From Tenacibaculum sp. SG-28 (lineage in GTDB: Bacteria; Bacteroidota; Bacteroidia; Flavobacteriales; Flavobacteriaceae), in NCBI RefSeq assembly GCF_002954385.1, contig NZ_MQVY01000003.1:199757-263756 (forward strand): 64,000 bases of DNA, written 5' to 3'. The position numbers and the translations under genes are program-made. Below, piece after piece: positions 8,646 to 17,718 of this stretch (its first letter is position 1; the number at the start of each line of letters is the position of its first letter). The notes beneath the pieces are model-generated. The model made no database searches. It worked only from the letters and a program-made list of their open reading frames with translations, and was not told the origin of the DNA.

Positions 8646-9173
8646 CTATAGACATGGGCCATTTTCGCAACAGGGGCCCAGTTGACACTCAAAAATTGTG
8701 GCAACAAAATTTACAAAAATGAGAATAGTAGCAAATGCCACCACATACTTTTCAAATTTTTCTATGGTATGGGTTTCTTTTGCAGGAAAACGATCATTAA
8801 AAAACAAAAATATGGAGGAACCTAATATACTGGCAATAAAAATAAGCACTCCCCATGTATATAAATGCATCCCAAAAACCGGAGTTCCATAACCAGTATC
8901 TCCTGGCACAGGGCAAATATGCAATAACACCTGGCGTACAGAAAATACCATTCCCACTAATGCAGCTACGAGTACCACAGCAAAATGTTTTGCATCGAAC
9001 CCAAAAATAACATTTAACGACAATCCAAAAATTACTCCTATCATCCCCATTCTTTGCAATAGACAAAGAGGACATGGATCTTCGTGCAATCCAAATTGGA
9101 AATAAAGTGCTCCTAGCAGAATACTGCAAACGATTAGAATACAAATACTATTGAAATATTTTAAGGCAGTCAT
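8646..9173 (-). CDS. dsbB: Disulfide bond formation protein DsbB
   Basis: Inner-membrane quinone reductase family that reoxidises periplasmic DsbA-like proteins. 175 residues with four membrane helices. The first periplasmic loop carries the redox pair in DPCPLCLLQR. The second loop, ICPVPGDTGYGTPVFGMHLYTW, keeps one Cys plus the family's LYTW. The C-terminus is unusually Cys-rich (CQLGPCCENGPCL), which may supply extra thiols. It lies four bases after a 50-residue membrane gene on the same strand. No dsbA is visible nearby. Confidence 0.9.
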   Translation of the reverse strand: MTALKYFNSICILIVCSILLGALYFQFGLHEDPCPLCLLQRMGMIGVIFGLSLNVIFGFDAKHFAVVLVAALVGMVFSVRQVLLHICPVPGDTGYGTPVFGMHLYTWGVLIFIASILGSSIFLFFNDRFPAKETHTIEKFEKYVVAFATILIFVNFVATIFECQLGPCCENGPCL

Positions 9174-9177
9174 GAAA

Positions 9178-9330
9178 TTAAAAGTTTAAATTTAAGGAAG
9201 AAGTGGTGTGGTAGAAAAACATTGCGATACTTGCTATAGTTGCAAGGGCAAAAAAATAGTAGGCTTTCTTTTTATCTTTCCTAAATAAAAAAAGAAAGGC
9301 AATTCCGTAGGCTAAAAAAATTAAACTCAT
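9178..9330 (-). CDS. 50-residue membrane protein paired with dsbB
   Basis: A short frame begins ATG 9330 with MSLIFLAYGIAFLFLFRKDK and ends YHTTSSLNLNF. It has two hydrophobic segments separated by a Lys/Arg-rich turn. Its stop is four bases before the dsbB start, so the two form one operon. It resembles the small DUF5993 proteins that I recall as dsbB neighbours: about 50 residues, two helices, His-Thr near the C-terminal end. The family name is from memory and not checked. Function unknown, possibly an accessory to DsbB. Confidence 0.65.
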   Translation of the reverse strand: MSLIFLAYGIAFLFLFRKDKKKAYYFFALATIASIAMFFYHTTSSLNLNF

Positions 9331-9524
9331 ATTTTCGATTTAGTGTTTCTAAAATACTATTTTCTAATGAATAGACAATAAAGGATATCATGAAATAACT
9401 CGATAAAAAAACCAAACGAATAATTAAACATAGTAAAAATACGGTAACCTAAAATAAAACACAGCGGATAAACCGTAAAAAACCATCTTATTTGCCCGTT
9501 GGAATCTTTGATACTGGTGTAAAT

Positions 9525-9555
9525 AAAAGCTATTCTTTAGAAAAGAATAGCTTTT
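9525..9555 (-). terminator. obg terminator
   Basis: A 14-base perfect stem pairs 9525-9538 with 9542-9555 around a 3-base loop, ending in T on the minus strand just after the obg stop. The stretch 9331-9524 before it shows no gene. Confidence 0.85.
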
Positions 9556-9573
9556 TTATAGTTAGGAAATAGC

Positions 9574-10563
9574 TTAATTTAACATTCCCCAAAGTGTATC
9601 TTTTAATTCTACTAGACCAGATTGTGCCACAGAAGAAATAAATATAGTTGCTACTCCTTCTGGTAACTCTTGTTTTATTTCTTCGATCAATTCTTCGTCG
9701 AGCATGTCACTTTTAGAAATAGCTAACAATCGTTGCTTGTCTAAGAGTTCCGGGTTGTGTTTTTTTAATTCATTTAATAAAACTGCGTACTCTTTTTTAA
9801 TATCATCGCTGTCTGCTGCAACTAAAAATAACAATACAGAGTTTCGTTCGATATGCCGTAAAAAATAATGTCCTAAACCTTTACCCTCTGAGGCTCCCTC
9901 GATAATACCAGGAATATCAGCCATTACAAAACTTTGATGGTTTCGGTATTCGACAATTCCTAGATTGGGTTTTAAGGTGGTAAATGCATAATCTGCAATT
10001 TTTGGCTTTGCTGCAGTTATAACAGATAATAAGGTAGACTTTCCTGCATTAGGAAACCCGACCAATCCAACATCTGCCAATATTTTTAGTTCGATACGGA
10101 ACCACGCTTCTAGACCCTCAATACCTGGTTGAGCATACCGTGGAGTTTGATTGGTAGAAGACTTAAAATGCCAATTTCCTCTTCCGCCTTTACCTCCTTC
10201 TAATAAAACAACATCTTGGCCGTCTTCGGTAATTTCAAATAGAACTTCATCGGTGTCTGCATCTTTAAATATGGTACCTAAAGGAACCGGAATAACTACG
10301 TCGTTACCATCACTACCAGTACTTCTGCTGCTTCCACCATCACCACCATGATCTGCTTTAAAATGTCTTTTATATTTCAAATGAAATAAAGTCCACATGG
10401 ATTTATCCCCACGGGCTATTACGTGACCTCCGCGACCACCATCACCTCCATCAGGTCCTCCTTTGGCAACAAATTTCTCCCGATGCAAATGCGCTGAACC
10501 TCTTCCTCCTTTTCCAGAAGACGCATAAATTTTAATGTAATCGACAAAATTACCTTCAGTCAT
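9574..10563 (-). CDS. obg: GTPase ObgE/CgtA
   Basis: Essential ribosome-associated GTPase acting in 50S assembly and stress signalling. The glycine-rich Obg fold spans residues 1-160 ([23 protein letters not shown]). The G domain follows: P-loop [10 protein letters not shown]3 [10 protein letters not shown]4 as ISKSD in place of NKxD. 329 residues without a C-terminal OCT extension is usual for Bacteroidetes. It lies 60 bases after the hpt-adk fusion on the same strand, so the two may be cotranscribed. Confidence 0.96.
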   Translation of the reverse strand: MTEGNFVDYIKIYASSGKGGRGSAHLHREKFVAKGGPDGGDGGRGGHVIARGDKSMWTLFHLKYKRHFKADHGGDGGSSRSTGSDGNDVVIPVPLGTIFKDADTDEVLFEITEDGQDVVLLEGGKGGRGNWHFKSSTNQTPRYAQPGIEGLEAWFRIELKILADVGLVGFPNAGKSTLLSVITAAKPKIADYAFTTLKPNLGIVEYRNHQSFVMADIPGIIEGASEGKGLGHYFLRHIERNSVLLFLVAADSDDIKKEYAVLLNELKKHNPELLDKQRLLAISKSDMLDEELIEEIKQELPEGVATIFISSVAQSGLVELKDTLWGMLN

Positions 10564-10624
10564 GTGTTCTATAATTTACGAAGAAAGACAACCTTTACAG
10601 TTTTAGCAAAAAGAAACTCCCTTA

Positions 10625-11743
10625 TTATAACGTATCAAAAACCTCGGTTAAACGGTTGGTGATCTCTTCGATAGAACCCACGCCATTTACTCCAAAATAA
10701 TTTCCTTTATCTTGATAAAAATCTTTTAAAATCGCTGTTTTCGTATTGTATTCGTTAAAGCGATTTCTAATTTTAAGTTCATCTGTATCATCCGATCTTC
10801 CGCTAGTCTTTCCTCTTTCAAGGATGCGTTCTACTAACAAATCTTCTGGAACTTCTAATGCAACCATACCATTTATAACAGCACCTTTTTCCGCTAAGAA
10901 ACTATCCAAAGCTTCTGCCTGAGATTGTGTTCTTGGAAAACCGTCGAATATAAATCCGTTTACTCCTTCATTTTTCTCTACTTCAGCCTTTAACATGTTA
11001 ATCGTTACTTCGTCAGGTACCAAATCACCCGCATCCATGTATTGCTTTGCTAATACACCAAGTTCAGTTTGGTTTTTAATGTTGTAGCGAAAAACATCTC
11101 CTGTTGAGATATGTACTAAGTTGTATTTGTCTTTTAATAAAACAGCTTGTGTTCCTTTCCCTGCTCCAGGAGGGCCAAATAATACGATATTCTTCATTTT
11201 TGGTTGTGTTGTTAACTGATAAATAGCCTTCAGGTTTCTTCCATACCCATTGTAATCTAGGCCATACCCTACCACAAATGTATCTGTAATACTCTTTCCA
11301 ATATAATTTATTGGTAACTCTTTTCGGTATACATCTGGCTTAAATAAAAGGGTAGCTATTTTTAGTTCTTTTAAATGTTTAGTTTTAAATATTTGATAAA
11401 TTTCTTGTAAAGTGGTTCCGGTATCAATAATATCCTCGAGAATAATCACAGTACGACCGGATAAGTCTTCATTGATGCCGATAAGTTTGGTTACTTTTTC
11501 TGTTGTGGAAGTTCCTTGATAAGAAGCCAACTTTACAAAAGAGACCTCACAATCTCTATTGAATTCTCTTACGAAATCTGCTACAAACACAAAAGAACCA
11601 TTTAAAATACCAATAAACAAAGGTACCTCATCGGATGCCATATCTTTCTTCACCGCTACAACAAGCTCCTTAACAAGGCCTTGGATCTCTTTTGCAGAGA
11701 TAAATTCTTTAAAGTATAAATCGTGCAGTTTTGTAATTTTCAT
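10625..11743 (-). CDS. Hypoxanthine phosphoribosyltransferase - adenylate kinase fusion
   Basis: 372 residues in one frame joining two enzymes of purine metabolism. Residues 1-180 are Hpt: the PRPP-binding loop is VIILEDIIDTGTT, and it salvages hypoxanthine and guanine to IMP and GMP. Residues 183-372 are a complete adenylate kinase: P-loop GPPGAGKGTQ, STGDVFRYN, DGFPRTQSQAEAL and a short LID (RGKTSGRSDD). It interconverts AMP, ATP and ADP. The linker QLTTQPK is only a few residues, and adk keeps an internal Met that could restart translation. Fusions of this kind are known in flavobacteria. Because other genes here carry single-base losses, a lost hpt stop is a minor alternative. Confidence 0.92.
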   Translation of the reverse strand: MKITKLHDLYFKEFISAKEIQGLVKELVVAVKKDMASDEVPLFIGILNGSFVFVADFVREFNRDCEVSFVKLASYQGTSTTEKVTKLIGINEDLSGRTVIILEDIIDTGTTLQEIYQIFKTKHLKELKIATLLFKPDVYRKELPINYIGKSITDTFVVGYGLDYNGYGRNLKAIYQLTTQPKMKNIVLFGPPGAGKGTQAVLLKDKYNLVHISTGDVFRYNIKNQTELGVLAKQYMDAGDLVPDEVTINMLKAEVEKNEGVNGFIFDGFPRTQSQAEALDSFLAEKGAVINGMVALEVPEDLLVERILERGKTSGRSDDTDELKIRNRFNEYNTKTAILKDFYQDKGNYFGVNGVGSIEEITNRLTEVFDTL

Positions 11744-11750
11744 TAGGCTA

Positions 11751-11758
11751 CAAAGATA
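11751..11758 (-). promoter_or_regulatory. hpt-adk -7 element
   Basis: TATCTTTG on the minus strand ends eight bases before ATG 11743, so the message would be almost leaderless. No TTG at the right spacing. Confidence 0.5.
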
Positions 11759-11780
11759 GTTGGTTGGTACTAAATGAAAA

Positions 11781-11809
11781 AACCGTTTTGAATATTGTTC
11801 AAAACGGTT
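11781..11809 (-). terminator. secDF terminator
   Basis: A 12-base perfect stem, AACCGTTTTGAA (11781-11792) with its complement at 11798-11809, has a T run on the minus strand. It lies between secDF and hpt-adk. Confidence 0.8.
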
Positions 11810-11830
11810 CTATACTATTTTCTTGGTATA

Positions 11831-14800
11831 CTATTTTTTTGCTCTCTTTTTAGCTACGTCAAACATGATCGGTGTTGCAACGAATAAAGAAGAATACGTA
11901 CCAACGATTACCCCTATGATTAAGGCAAACATAAATCCTTTGATACTATCCCCTCCAAAGAAGAAAATTGCCAACATTACCAATAAGGTAGTTAATGAGG
12001 TATTTATAGTTCTTCCTAAGGTACTGCTTAAAGCTCTATCGACAAGATTTGCACTAAAGTTTTTACTATTGTTCGCGTACTCGCGAATTCTATCAAAAAT
12101 TACCACGGTATCATTCAGTGAGTATCCAACTACCGTTAGTATTGCCGCGATAAAAGATTGTCCTATTTCCATGTCGAATGGCATAACTTTGTACAGGATA
12201 GAAAAGACTCCAAGTACCACTAAGACATCGTGAAATACTGCCACTACGGCACCAATAGAAAACTCTACTTTTCTAAATCGCAATAAAATGTATAGGAAAA
12301 CCACCAATAAAGAACCAAATACAGCCCAAAATGCGGCTTGTTTGATATCATCTGCAATGGTTGGATCTACTTTGTTATAGCTCATTATTCCTCCTTGGTT
12401 TTCAATTTTTTCAAAACCTGGCTTGAAACTCTCGTAAGATAAATCTCCTAAATAAGGTTGTAATCCTTTGTAAAGAGTACTTTGCACTTCTTCATCTACC
12501 TCCATACTCTTGTCATCAATCTTGTACACCGTAGTGATTTTTAATTGATTATTTGCACCGTATGTTTTTACTTCCGGAGCAGTTCCAAAAGCATCTTTTA
12601 AGGTAGCTGCTACTTCATTTGCTTTCATTTCTTGGTCAAAACGAACTATGTACGAACGCCCACCTTTAAAATCAACTCCTTGTTTTAAACCAAGTGTCGC
12701 CATAGAAACTAAACCAATAAGGATTAAAGAACCTGATATAATATAAGCTAGCTTGCGCTTAGATAAGAAATCAAAGTTGATATTGTTAAACCAATTTTTA
12801 GAAATATTGGTGTTAAACGTTAAATTGGTTCCTTTTGTTACCGCGCCGTCGATTAATAATCGTGTAATAAATACCGCTGTAAATAATGAGGTAGCAATAC
12901 CAATCATTAGAGTTAAGGCAAATCCTTTAATAGGACCGGTACCAAAAGAATATAAAATAATACCTGTTAATAAGGTCGTAATGTTGGCATCGATAATAGC
13001 AGATAAGGCTCCCTTAATACTAAACCCTTCCTCTACAGAGGTAGCTAGTCCTTTGCCGCCAAATAAACCTTCTTTAATTCTTTCAAAAATAATCACGTTG
13101 GCATCTACAGACATACCAATGGTAAGAATAATACCAGCGATACCAGGTAATGTTAGTACCGAATTAAAGGAAGCAAGTATTCCAAAGATGAATAAAATAT
13201 TAACAATTAAAGCGATGTTGGCATAGATTCCTGCTTTACCGTAGTACAATACCATCCAAATTAACACCAATAAAATTGCTAAACCAAAAGACCAAATACT
13301 AGCATCGATAGACTCTTGCCCTAGTGATGGCCCTACTACTTCTGCTTCAATAATTCTTGCTGGGGCAGGTAATTTACCCGCTTTTAATACTGTTGCAATA
13401 TCTTTAGCTTCATTAACGGTCATGGTACCACCTGAAATTTGCGTACTACCTGAAGTAATTGGTTCGTTAACAGAAGGTGCAGTATACACATAATCGTCTA
13501 ACACTACCGCTACGAATTTTCCAGCATTTTCTGTCGTCATTTTTCCCCATAATTTGGTACCAGCACCATTCATTTGCATGTTTACAACAGGTTGGTTGGC
13601 TCTCGTTGGGTGGAAATCCTGACTTGCATCTGCAATAACATCTCCTTGTATCGGTGCCTCATCATTTCTATTAGACTTAACCGCATACAATTCTAGGATT
13701 GCTGATAAATCTTGCTCTTCTGGTGTTTCTGCAGTTCTTTGTGGTGTAATTGGTTTATAACCCCATAAAAACTTTGCATACCTCAACTCTTTCGGCAATA
13801 ATGCTCGAATCTCTTTACTTTCTAATAAACTATTTACTACAGCAGTATCTTTAACACTAGCGTATGCTATTGTAGAGCTTAACTGTTGCTGGTTAGGACT
13901 AAGATACGTAAACAACATTTTTTGTGTGTCTACCTTCGTAGAATCAGCAGTATCTCCTAGTAAATCGTCGATACTATCTTCTGTTTTTGCAGTATCTTTA
14001 ACAACAGCAACTTTATCTGTTTCTTCGTCTTTTAGCAAATCGATTGATTTCGCATTGGCTTGCACAAAAAACTGAATTAACTCCGCATTGGTGTATACTT
14101 CCCAGAATTGTAGTTCTGCTGTACTTTGCAAAAGATTCTTTACACGTTCAATGTCTTTTGCCCCTGGAAGTTCTACTTGTATTCTTCCTGAAGTACCAAT
14201 ACGTTGTATGTTAGGTTGTACTACACCAAACTTATCAATACGACTACGCAACACCTCAAAAGCAGTAGTAATCGATACATTAATTTCTTCTTGTAGTACT
14301 TCTTTTACCTCAGCATCTGTTTTATTTCGGTCGATTTTTTCACGTAAGGCTTTAGTTCCAAAAATGGAAGGATCACTTAGCTTTACGGTTCCGTTACTCA
14401 GCGTTTCGAATTGCTCGAAAAATAAATCTAGATAATCGTCTTGACTATCTTTTTGCGCCTCATCGGCTTTTGCTAATGCTTCGTTGAAAATTGGATTTGT
14501 AGACTCGTTAGACAATCCAATTAAGATATCTTTTACAGACACCTGTAAAATTGCATTGATACCTCCTTTTAAATCTAAACCAAGGTTCATTTCTTTATCC
14601 CTGATATCGTTATAGGTGTATTTTGCAACGCCTAAATCTACTACATCTTTGTTCGCTACACTATCCAAGTATCTTCTCTCCAACTCATTAAGTGCTCTAC
14701 CGCTCCTATCCTTTACATTAGCATTCGCATATTCTTTTGCGCTGTCTTCCACTTTGTTAGCGAAAAAGGTAAACGACAATTGGTATAAACTTACTAATCC

Positions 14801-14842
14801 AAAAAGAATAGCAAATAATTTAATAAGACCTTTGTTCTGCAT
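11831..14842 (-). CDS. secDF: Protein translocase subunit SecDF (fused)
   Basis: Proton-driven accessory of the Sec translocon that pulls exported proteins into the periplasm. 1003 residues. The SecD half comes first (N-terminal helix, LGLDLKGGINAILQV, large periplasmic domain, then helices with GIAGIILTIGMSVDANVIIFERIKE). SecF starts at about residue 655 (LKQGVDFKGGRSYIV, GYSLNDTVVIFDRIRE). Both D/N motifs in the fourth membrane helices are present. Such fusions are standard in Bacteroidetes. It has its own promoter and terminator. Confidence 0.97.
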   Translation of the reverse strand: MQNKGLIKLFAILFGLVSLYQLSFTFFANKVEDSAKEYANANVKDRSGRALNELERRYLDSVANKDVVDLGVAKYTYNDIRDKEMNLGLDLKGGINAILQVSVKDILIGLSNESTNPIFNEALAKADEAQKDSQDDYLDLFFEQFETLSNGTVKLSDPSIFGTKALREKIDRNKTDAEVKEVLQEEINVSITTAFEVLRSRIDKFGVVQPNIQRIGTSGRIQVELPGAKDIERVKNLLQSTAELQFWEVYTNAELIQFFVQANAKSIDLLKDEETDKVAVVKDTAKTEDSIDDLLGDTADSTKVDTQKMLFTYLSPNQQQLSSTIAYASVKDTAVVNSLLESKEIRALLPKELRYAKFLWGYKPITPQRTAETPEEQDLSAILELYAVKSNRNDEAPIQGDVIADASQDFHPTRANQPVVNMQMNGAGTKLWGKMTTENAGKFVAVVLDDYVYTAPSVNEPITSGSTQISGGTMTVNEAKDIATVLKAGKLPAPARIIEAEVVGPSLGQESIDASIWSFGLAILLVLIWMVLYYGKAGIYANIALIVNILFIFGILASFNSVLTLPGIAGIILTIGMSVDANVIIFERIKEGLFGGKGLATSVEEGFSIKGALSAIIDANITTLLTGIILYSFGTGPIKGFALTLMIGIATSLFTAVFITRLLIDGAVTKGTNLTFNTNISKNWFNNINFDFLSKRKLAYIISGSLILIGLVSMATLGLKQGVDFKGGRSYIVRFDQEMKANEVAATLKDAFGTAPEVKTYGANNQLKITTVYKIDDKSMEVDEEVQSTLYKGLQPYLGDLSYESFKPGFEKIENQGGIMSYNKVDPTIADDIKQAAFWAVFGSLLVVFLYILLRFRKVEFSIGAVVAVFHDVLVVLGVFSILYKVMPFDMEIGQSFIAAILTVVGYSLNDTVVIFDRIREYANNSKNFSANLVDRALSSTLGRTINTSLTTLLVMLAIFFFGGDSIKGFMFALIIGVIVGTYSSLFVATPIMFDVAKKRAKK

Positions 14843-14877
14843 CTTTTATAATTTAAATCGACTTTTTTTAAAACGTG

Positions 14878-14908
14878 CAAATATAGTATTTCAAAAAAGA
14901 TTTCCCAA
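14878..14908 (-). promoter_or_regulatory. secDF promoter
   Basis: TTG (14906-14908), 20 bases, TATATTTG (14878-14885) on the minus strand is a full match to the Bacteroidetes consensus, 36 bases before the start codon. Confidence 0.7.
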
Positions 14909-14980
14909 TTGTTTTACTATATTTATGAAAGTGAGGCGGCTTTCGCAATAGTATTAGTAATAATTAACTCAGATATTGGT

Positions 14981-14988
14981 TATATTTG
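14981..14988 (+). promoter_or_regulatory. fhs -7 element
   Basis: TATATTTG matches the consensus 35 bases before ATG 15023. No correctly spaced TTG is seen. Confidence 0.5.
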
Positions 14989-15022
14989 AATGTCGCTTAT
15001 ACCACAATAAGCCGTTAAAAAA

Positions 15023-16727
15023 ATGAAAATGACACAAACAACGAAAAATACCAAAGCACATCTTAGCGATATTGAAATCGCACAAGCTAAAGAATTACGG
15101 CACATCAAAGAAATTGCGAAAAAATTAGATATTGCAGAGGAACACCTAGAAATGTATGGGAAATACAAAAGTAAACTCCCACTTCATTTAATCGATGAAA
15201 AAAAGGTAAAACAAAATAATTTAGTCTTGGTTACCGCACTAACGCCAACACCTGCAGGTGAAGGAAAGACAACTGTTTCTATTGGATTAACAGAAGGATT
15301 AAATAAAATAGGAAAACAAGCAACTGTAGTGTTACGAGAACCTTCTTTAGGACCTGTTTTTGGCATCAAAGGAGGTGCTGCCGGCGGAGGCTACTCACAG
15401 GTCGTTCCAATGGAGGATATTAACTTACACTTCACCGGAGATTTTAATGCTATTGAAAAAGCTAATAATTTATTATCTGCGTTAATAGACAATAATTTAC
15501 AAAGCAAAACAAACAACCTAAACATAGACCCGAGAACCATTTTATGGAAGCGTGTTATAGATATGAATGACAGAGCACTGCGTCAAATTACAATAGGACT
15601 AGGTGGAACAGCAAATGGCATACCTCGTGAAGATGGCTTTAACATCACCCCTGCTTCTGAGGTAATGGCAATTTTATGTATGGCCACAAGTTTCGACAAT
15701 CTAAAGGAACGTCTCGGAAATATTTTTATTGGTTTTACCTTTGACAAACAACCAATTTTTGCCCGAGATTTAAAAGCGCAAGATGCCATGCTATTTTATT
15801 AAAAGATGCCATCAAACCAAATTTAGTGCAAACTCTCGAAGAAAACCCTGCCATTATACACGGAGGGCCATTTGCAAATATTGCGCAAGGAACCAATACA
15901 ATAATTGCTACAAAAATGGGATTATCCTTATCAAATTATGTGGTTACAGAAGCAGGCTTTGGTGCAGATTTAGGGGCAGAGAAGTTTTTAAATATCAAAT
16001 CTGCCTATGCAGGATTGAATCCGAAGTGCGTTGTTTTGGTGCTACCATAAGAGCTTTAAGACATCATGGTGGCGCCAAAAAAGAAGCGTACAATACCCCT
16101 AGTTTAGAATTTGTACAACGAGGATTTGAAAATTTAGAAAAACATATCGAAAACATTCGAAAACACAATATAGAACCGGTTGTCGCCATCAATTCTTTTA
16201 TCTCAGATACTGAGGAAGAAGTTTCATACGTGGTACAAACCTGTAAAGATCTAGGCGTAAATGCTATCGTTTCAGAAGGTTGGGCCAAAGGTGGTGAAGG
16301 CACCAAAAATCTTGCTAAAGCTGTTGTACATATTGTAGAAAATAAAGCTACAAAATACAAACCTCTTTACGATTGGAAAAGCCCTGTTACCACAAAAATA
16401 GAAACAATTGCAAAAGAGATTTACGGAGCCTCTGCTGTTGAATACAGTAAAAAAGCACAATTGAATCTTAGAAGAATAGAACGATTAGGGTTTAACGATT
16501 TTGCGATATGCATGGCCAAAACGCAAAAATCTTTTTCTGACAATGATGCACTTCGCGGAAGACCAAAAGATTTTACAGTTACGGTGCGCGAAATCGAAAT
16601 TGCTGCAGGAGCACAATTTATCATTCCTATACTGGGAAAAATGATGCGTATGCCTGGTTTACCGGCAATCCCGGCTTCAGAGGGAATGCAAATTGACAAT
16701 ATCGGGAAAATATCGGGACTATCTTAA
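15023..16727 (+). pseudogene. fhs: Formate-tetrahydrofolate ligase, two frameshifts
   Basis: Makes 10-formyl-tetrahydrofolate from formate, THF and ATP. The P-loop [31 protein letters not shown] and the later VVAINSF and GMPGLPAIPASEGM-type regions leave no doubt about the family. The reading frame breaks twice. Near 15790, ATGCTATT replaces the expected ATGGCTATT ([13 protein letters not shown]). Near 16041, GTGCTACC replaces GTGGCTACC ([15 protein letters not shown]). Both are loss of one G in the same TGGCT context. Restored length is about 568 residues, normal. All other conserved blocks are intact, so recent change or base-calling error is likelier than old decay. Confidence 0.9.
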
Positions 16728-16733
16728 AGTACA

Positions 16734-16763
16734 AAAAATGGGAGTTTTCAAACTCCCATTTTT
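16734..16763 (+). terminator. fhs terminator
   Basis: A perfect stem pairs 16734-16747 with 16750-16763 and ends in T5, seven bases after the fhs stop. It also faces the converging DUF2797 gene. Confidence 0.85.
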
Positions 16764-16787
16764 ATTAAATACTTTAATGTAAACTCA

Positions 16788-17590
16788 TTAAGCTTCTTTT
16801 TCTATGGTTAGTTTTACTACCAAACCTTCATTTGCTCGGACATTAAAAACAGTTTCATCTTTAAAAATTAAGTACTGCCCCTTTACACCCACCAACTTGC
16901 CGCTGTAAAAATTCTCTTTCTTTAAATTCAAACTTTTAGGTTTTTCGGGATAGCCTCCACAGGAAAGTTTAACGTCGTTTCTGTATTATTTGCAATAAAG
17001 TAAGCTTTAGCCTCCTCCGGAATAAAAGCCTGTAATTTATCTCTCCAAGCAGTTAAACTTTCATCCTCATTATCATTCTTTAACATTTTACGCCAGTTAG
17101 TTTTATCTGCGACGTGTTCTTTAAGGGCCACCTCTGTAATTCCTGCGAGGTATCTATTTGGCACCTCAACAATTTCAATAGCCTCGTGTGCCCCCTGATC
17201 GATCCAACGGGTTGGAACTTGCGTCTTTCTCGTTACCCCAACTTTTACATTACTAGAATTTGCTAAATAAACAATATGTGGCTGTAACTGTACCTTTGTT
17301 TCGTATTCTAAATCTCTATCTTCAATACCGAGATGTGCCTTGCTCAATTCAGGTCTCATAATCCAATCTCCTGCACTTGCAGTTTCGAAAAAGCAACTTT
17401 TACAAAAACCTTGTCGGTAAATTTCCTTATCCATGCCACAACTTAAACATTCGTAATGTAAAAATTCTAGGGAGATCGTTTTCCCCATTAATTGATTAAG
17501 ATGCAAGTAATCAGATGCTGTACTTAAGTAATACTGTACGGTATCTAAATTTTCTGTTACCATTTTTTTTAAGACTCCTTGATATTGCAT
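16788..17590 (-). pseudogene. DUF2797 family protein, frameshifted near the C-terminus
   Basis: A family of unknown function with an N-terminal zinc-ribbon-like Cys cluster: CLSCGMDKEIYRQGFCKSC, two CxxC pairs. An LQPHIVYLANSSNVKVGVTR segment follows, then a C-terminal beta-rich tail. The frame stops at 16928 after NLKV. Adding one base near 16951 (GCTATCC to GCTTATCC on the coding strand) continues it as YPEKPKSLNLKKENFYSG through to the stop at 16788, giving about 267 residues, the usual size. Divergent from the GH3 gene. Role unknown. Confidence 0.8.
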
Positions 17591-17718
17591 AACCTAAATT
17601 TTATTACTTTTAGCTAAAAAATATTTGTTTTCAGTTCCAAATGAAATTAAGAAAAGAAAACGTGTTTTTGCCTAAACAAAAAACACCAAAAATTAAAAAG
17701 ACAAACTTAAAAAAATAT

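Noticed and set aside
8622-8654. 10-codon frame after the NlpC/P60 gene
   Set aside because: Too short to judge, and it overlaps the end of dsbB.
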